Assembly (NCBI RefSeq): GCF_000802155.2
Contig: NZ_JQGJ02000012.1
Span: 1-64,000, forward strand
Source of the DNA: Pseudomonas frederiksbergensis
Lineage (GTDB): Bacteria; Pseudomonadota; Gammaproteobacteria; Pseudomonadales; Pseudomonadaceae
DNA: 64,000 nucleotides
Reading direction: 5' to 3'
Of this stretch, positions 61,968 to 64,000 are shown piece after piece (position 1 is the stretch's first letter; every line of letters starts with the position of its first letter). The notes under the pieces were generated by a model, which did no database searches, was not told where the DNA came from, and was given only the letters and a program-made list of their open reading frames with translations. The translations under genes were made by a program, and so were the position numbers.

Positions 61968-62402
61968 ATGCCTTTGACCGATCAACACCGTTTTGGCATG
62001 CAACTGGCCCAGATGTCCCGTGGCTGGCGCGCTGAATTGGACCGTCGCCTCGCAGGCCTAGGCCTGTCCCAGGCGCGCTGGCTGGTGCTGCTGCACCTTG
62101 CACGTTTCGAACAGGCGCCGACCCAGCGCGAGTTGGCTCAGAGCGTTGCCGTCGAAGGCCCGACCCTGGCCCGCTTGCTCGACAGCCTGGAAACCCAGGG
62201 ACTGGTGCAGCGCCAGGCTGTGGCCGAAGACCGCCGGGCCAAGAAGATCGTGCTTTGCGCCCCGGCGCTGCCGTTGATCGAACAAATCGAAACGATTGCC
62301 ACGCAGCTGCGCCGGGAGTTGTTCGAAGGCGTCGACGAAGCGGATATGCGGGTCTGCATGCGGGTCCACGGCACTATCCTGGCCAATCTGGAAAAATCCT
62401 GA
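61968..62402 (+). CDS. MarR-family regulator
   Basis: 144 residues. Winged helix: LGLSQARWLVLLHLARFEQA, PTQRELAQSVAVEGPTLARL, then LVQRQAVAEDRRAKKI. Its palindromic operator just upstream suggests autorepression. Located between recQ and a FimV-like gene, as in P. aeruginosa PA3344-PA3340; target unknown. Confidence 0.9.
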   Translation: MPLTDQHRFGMQLAQMSRGWRAELDRRLAGLGLSQARWLVLLHLARFEQAPTQRELAQSVAVEGPTLARLLDSLETQGLVQRQAVAEDRRAKKIVLCAPALPLIEQIETIATQLRRELFEGVDEADMRVCMRVHGTILANLEKS

Positions 62403-62515
62403 GGCATATCCCTGGCGCCAGGCTTTTGAGATTCGGCGGTTAGCGAACTATAACCAGTACTAAGCGATCGTATTGGAAGCGTTTGCGCTCAGTCTGGTAG
62501 TCGAAAGGGATACCC

Positions 62516-64000
62516 ATGCTTGAAAGTTTGCAGTCCACGTTGCGCAGTTGGATCAACGTGTCGGTCGTCGTGGGCGCCCTGGGTTTTCCCGCCCTGGCGT
62601 CGGCGCTGGGGCTGGGGGAGATCACGCTCCATTCAGCCTTGAATCAGCCGTTGCGCGCCGATATCGCTTTGGTTGATGCGGCGGGACTCAGCGAGGGCGA
62701 CCTGTCTGCAAGCCTTGCGGCGCCGGAGGACTTCAGCCGTGCCGGGGTGGAGCGGGTATTCTTTCTCAATAACCTGCGCTTCACTCCCGTGCTGCGTGGC
62801 GGCCGCAGTTTCATTCGGGTGACGTCCAGCAAGCCGGTGGAAGAGCCGTTCCTTAATTTCCTCGTACAGCTCAACCAACCCAACGGGCGGCTGTTGCGCG
62901 AGTACACCGTGCTGATCGACCCGCCGGGCACCCCAGGCGTTGTGCCGGTCGCTGATGAACCTTCTGCCGCAGCCCAAGCAACAACATCGGCCATCAAGCC
63001 GCCCCCGGCGACACAGGGCAAACGCTACACCGTCGTACAGGGCGACAATCCTTGGGTGATCGCCAAGCGTCTGCATGATGCGGGCAGCAATGCGTCGGTC
63101 AATGAACTGATGCAGGGGATCCAGGCGCTGAACCCTGGTAGCGAGCGGCTTTCCATCGGCCAGCGCTTGTTGCTGCCCGATTCGGCTATCTTGCCTCCGG
63201 CTGCCCAGCCCCCCGCAGCGGGGCGTTCCGGCGCGTCCGATAACAGCGCCGAACAATTGGCGGCCAGTGTGCTGCTGGGCCAACAGCAACAGCAGACGAT
63301 CGAACAATTGCAGGCCAAGGTCCAGTCCCAGGACCAGGAAATCGCCGGTCAGCGCCAGCAGATCAGCGAGCTCCAAGCGCAACTGGCCCAGCCCTCGTCA
63401 CCGACGATCACCTCGGAACTTGCTCCGGAACCCTCCGAACCAGCCGAATCCACCGAACCCGCCGAATCCGTTCCGGCGGTGGACACCGCGCCAGTCACGG
63501 AGACCGAAGGCGTTGATTGGCTTTGGGTAGGGGGATTGGGGGGGCTGCTTGGGTTGCTGGCGCTTCTGCTGTTCCTTCGTCACCGGCAACAGCAGGAATC
63601 GGCCGGGACCGGGCCATTGGCCGAACATCAGCGTGACTTGAACCTGGACGATGACACCGAAACCTATGCCGAGAGCGCCGACATCGAGCCCCCCGAGGTC
63701 GCCGCGTCCTTCAATAACGGCGATGCTCCCATGGGAGACGTGCTCGAAGGCGTGGGGATCTACCTGACCTATGGCCGCTTCACCGAAGCCGCGGGACTGC
63801 TGCGCGCGGCATTGCTGGCCGAGCCGGAGCGTACCGACCTGGGCCTGAAGTTGTTGGATGTACTGGGTAAGCAGGGCGACGTCATCGGTTTCCAGGCCCA
63901 GGAAAATCATCTATTGGCCCAAGGCGTCGATCATCAGGCCCTGGAGGATATTCGCAAGCGTTACCCGAAAATCACCCTCGTCAACGCGCCGCCGGAAACT
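62516..64000 (+). CDS. FimV-like LysM protein, partial at the window end
   Basis: 495 codons visible, no stop before the window ends. Signal peptide region (VSVVVGALGFPALASALGLG), then the FimV N-terminal domain (ITLHSALNQPLRADIALVDA; RVFFLNNLRFTPVL), a LysM domain (~160-225, KRYTVVQGDNPWVIAKRLHD), a coiled coil (~245-295), a membrane helix (~330-350, LWVGGLGGLLGLLALLLFL) and an acidic cytoplasmic part with a TPR-like start. GAAAGGG lies five bases before ATG. FimV proteins organise pole and type IV pilus functions; this paralogue's role is not known. Confidence 0.85.
   Translation, partial: MLESLQSTLRSWINVSVVVGALGFPALASALGLGEITLHSALNQPLRADIALVDAAGLSEGDLSASLAAPEDFSRAGVERVFFLNNLRFTPVLRGGRSFIRVTSSKPVEEPFLNFLVQLNQPNGRLLREYTVLIDPPGTPGVVPVADEPSAAAQATTSAIKPPPATQGKRYTVVQGDNPWVIAKRLHDAGSNASVNELMQGIQALNPGSERLSIGQRLLLPDSAILPPAAQPPAAGRSGASDNSAEQLAASVLLGQQQQQTIEQLQAKVQSQDQEIAGQRQQISELQAQLAQPSSPTITSELAPEPSEPAESTEPAESVPAVDTAPVTETEGVDWLWVGGLGGLLGLLALLLFLRHRQQQESAGTGPLAEHQRDLNLDDDTETYAESADIEPPEVAASFNNGDAPMGDVLEGVGIYLTYGRFTEAAGLLRAALLAEPERTDLGLKLLDVLGKQGDVIGFQAQENHLLAQGVDHQALEDIRKRYPKITLVNAPPET

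Noticed and set aside
1..64000. tRNA or rRNA genes
   Set aside because: I saw no stretch resembling tRNA cloverleaf ends with conserved TTCGA arms or rRNA core sequences; a covariance-model scan would be needed to be sure.

Overview
The window is a chromosomal segment of a Pseudomonas from the P. fluorescens group. This rests on the GC-rich coding style, the many REP/REPIN palindromes ending in GTGGGAGC or GTGGCGAGGG, and gene blocks recalled from P. aeruginosa: the gbuA-gbuR block with its transporters, and recQ followed by a MarR gene and a FimV-like gene. All function calls come from reading the sequence; no database search was run.

Layout. 0-1.5 kb: an EamA exporter and an Lrp/AsnC regulator. 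1.5-6.4 kb: a tight five-gene minus-strand operon (haem-oxygenase-like diiron enzyme fused to a cupin, Rieske ferredoxin, MFS exporter, ATP-grasp ligase, B3/4 tRNA-editing-type protein). It looks like a small, apparently undescribed amino-acid-derived natural-product pathway. 6.5-9.8 kb: a YbdG-type mechanosensitive channel, a DEAD-box helicase and a small periplasmic protein. 10-28.5 kb: a contact-dependent inhibition (CDI/two-partner secretion) locus. It has a TpsB transporter, a 3548-residue CdiA with a DUF6883 C-terminal toxin, and its DUF4926 immunity gene. A 6-kb AT-rich archive of orphan toxin tips and immunity genes follows, separated by decayed RAYT transposase copies and RAYT-derived MITEs. 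The last orphan tip carries a second copy of the CdiA pretoxin segment, which would allow recombinational toxin switching.

28.7-34 kb: mostly housekeeping and hypothetical genes (DUF3077, DUF899, a DUF6279 lipoprotein, a TorF-type porin, CvfB). 34-38 kb: an NCS1 nucleobase permease with a candidate sigma-54 promoter, a YbfB-type MFS gene and its divergent LysR gene, and a 42-residue microprotein. 38.3-43.8 kb: guanidinobutyrase (gbuA), its LysR regulator gbuR, an NTF2-like protein and two transporters. A DTW-domain tRNA-modifying gene follows.

44.6-56.4 kb: a type I secretion system (HlyD adaptor, ABC exporter, TolC) divergent from a 2121-residue LapA-like adhesin. The adhesin has an N-terminal retention module, a TAAG LapG-type cleavage site, T1SS-143 repeats, a VWA domain and RTX repeats; no lapD or lapG gene lies in the window. 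56.4-58.3 kb: an Ig-like protein gene with a decayed RCC1-like tail. 58.4-64 kb: ybaN, a YecA-family gene, recQ, a MarR regulator with a clear palindromic operator, and the start of a FimV-like gene that runs off the window.
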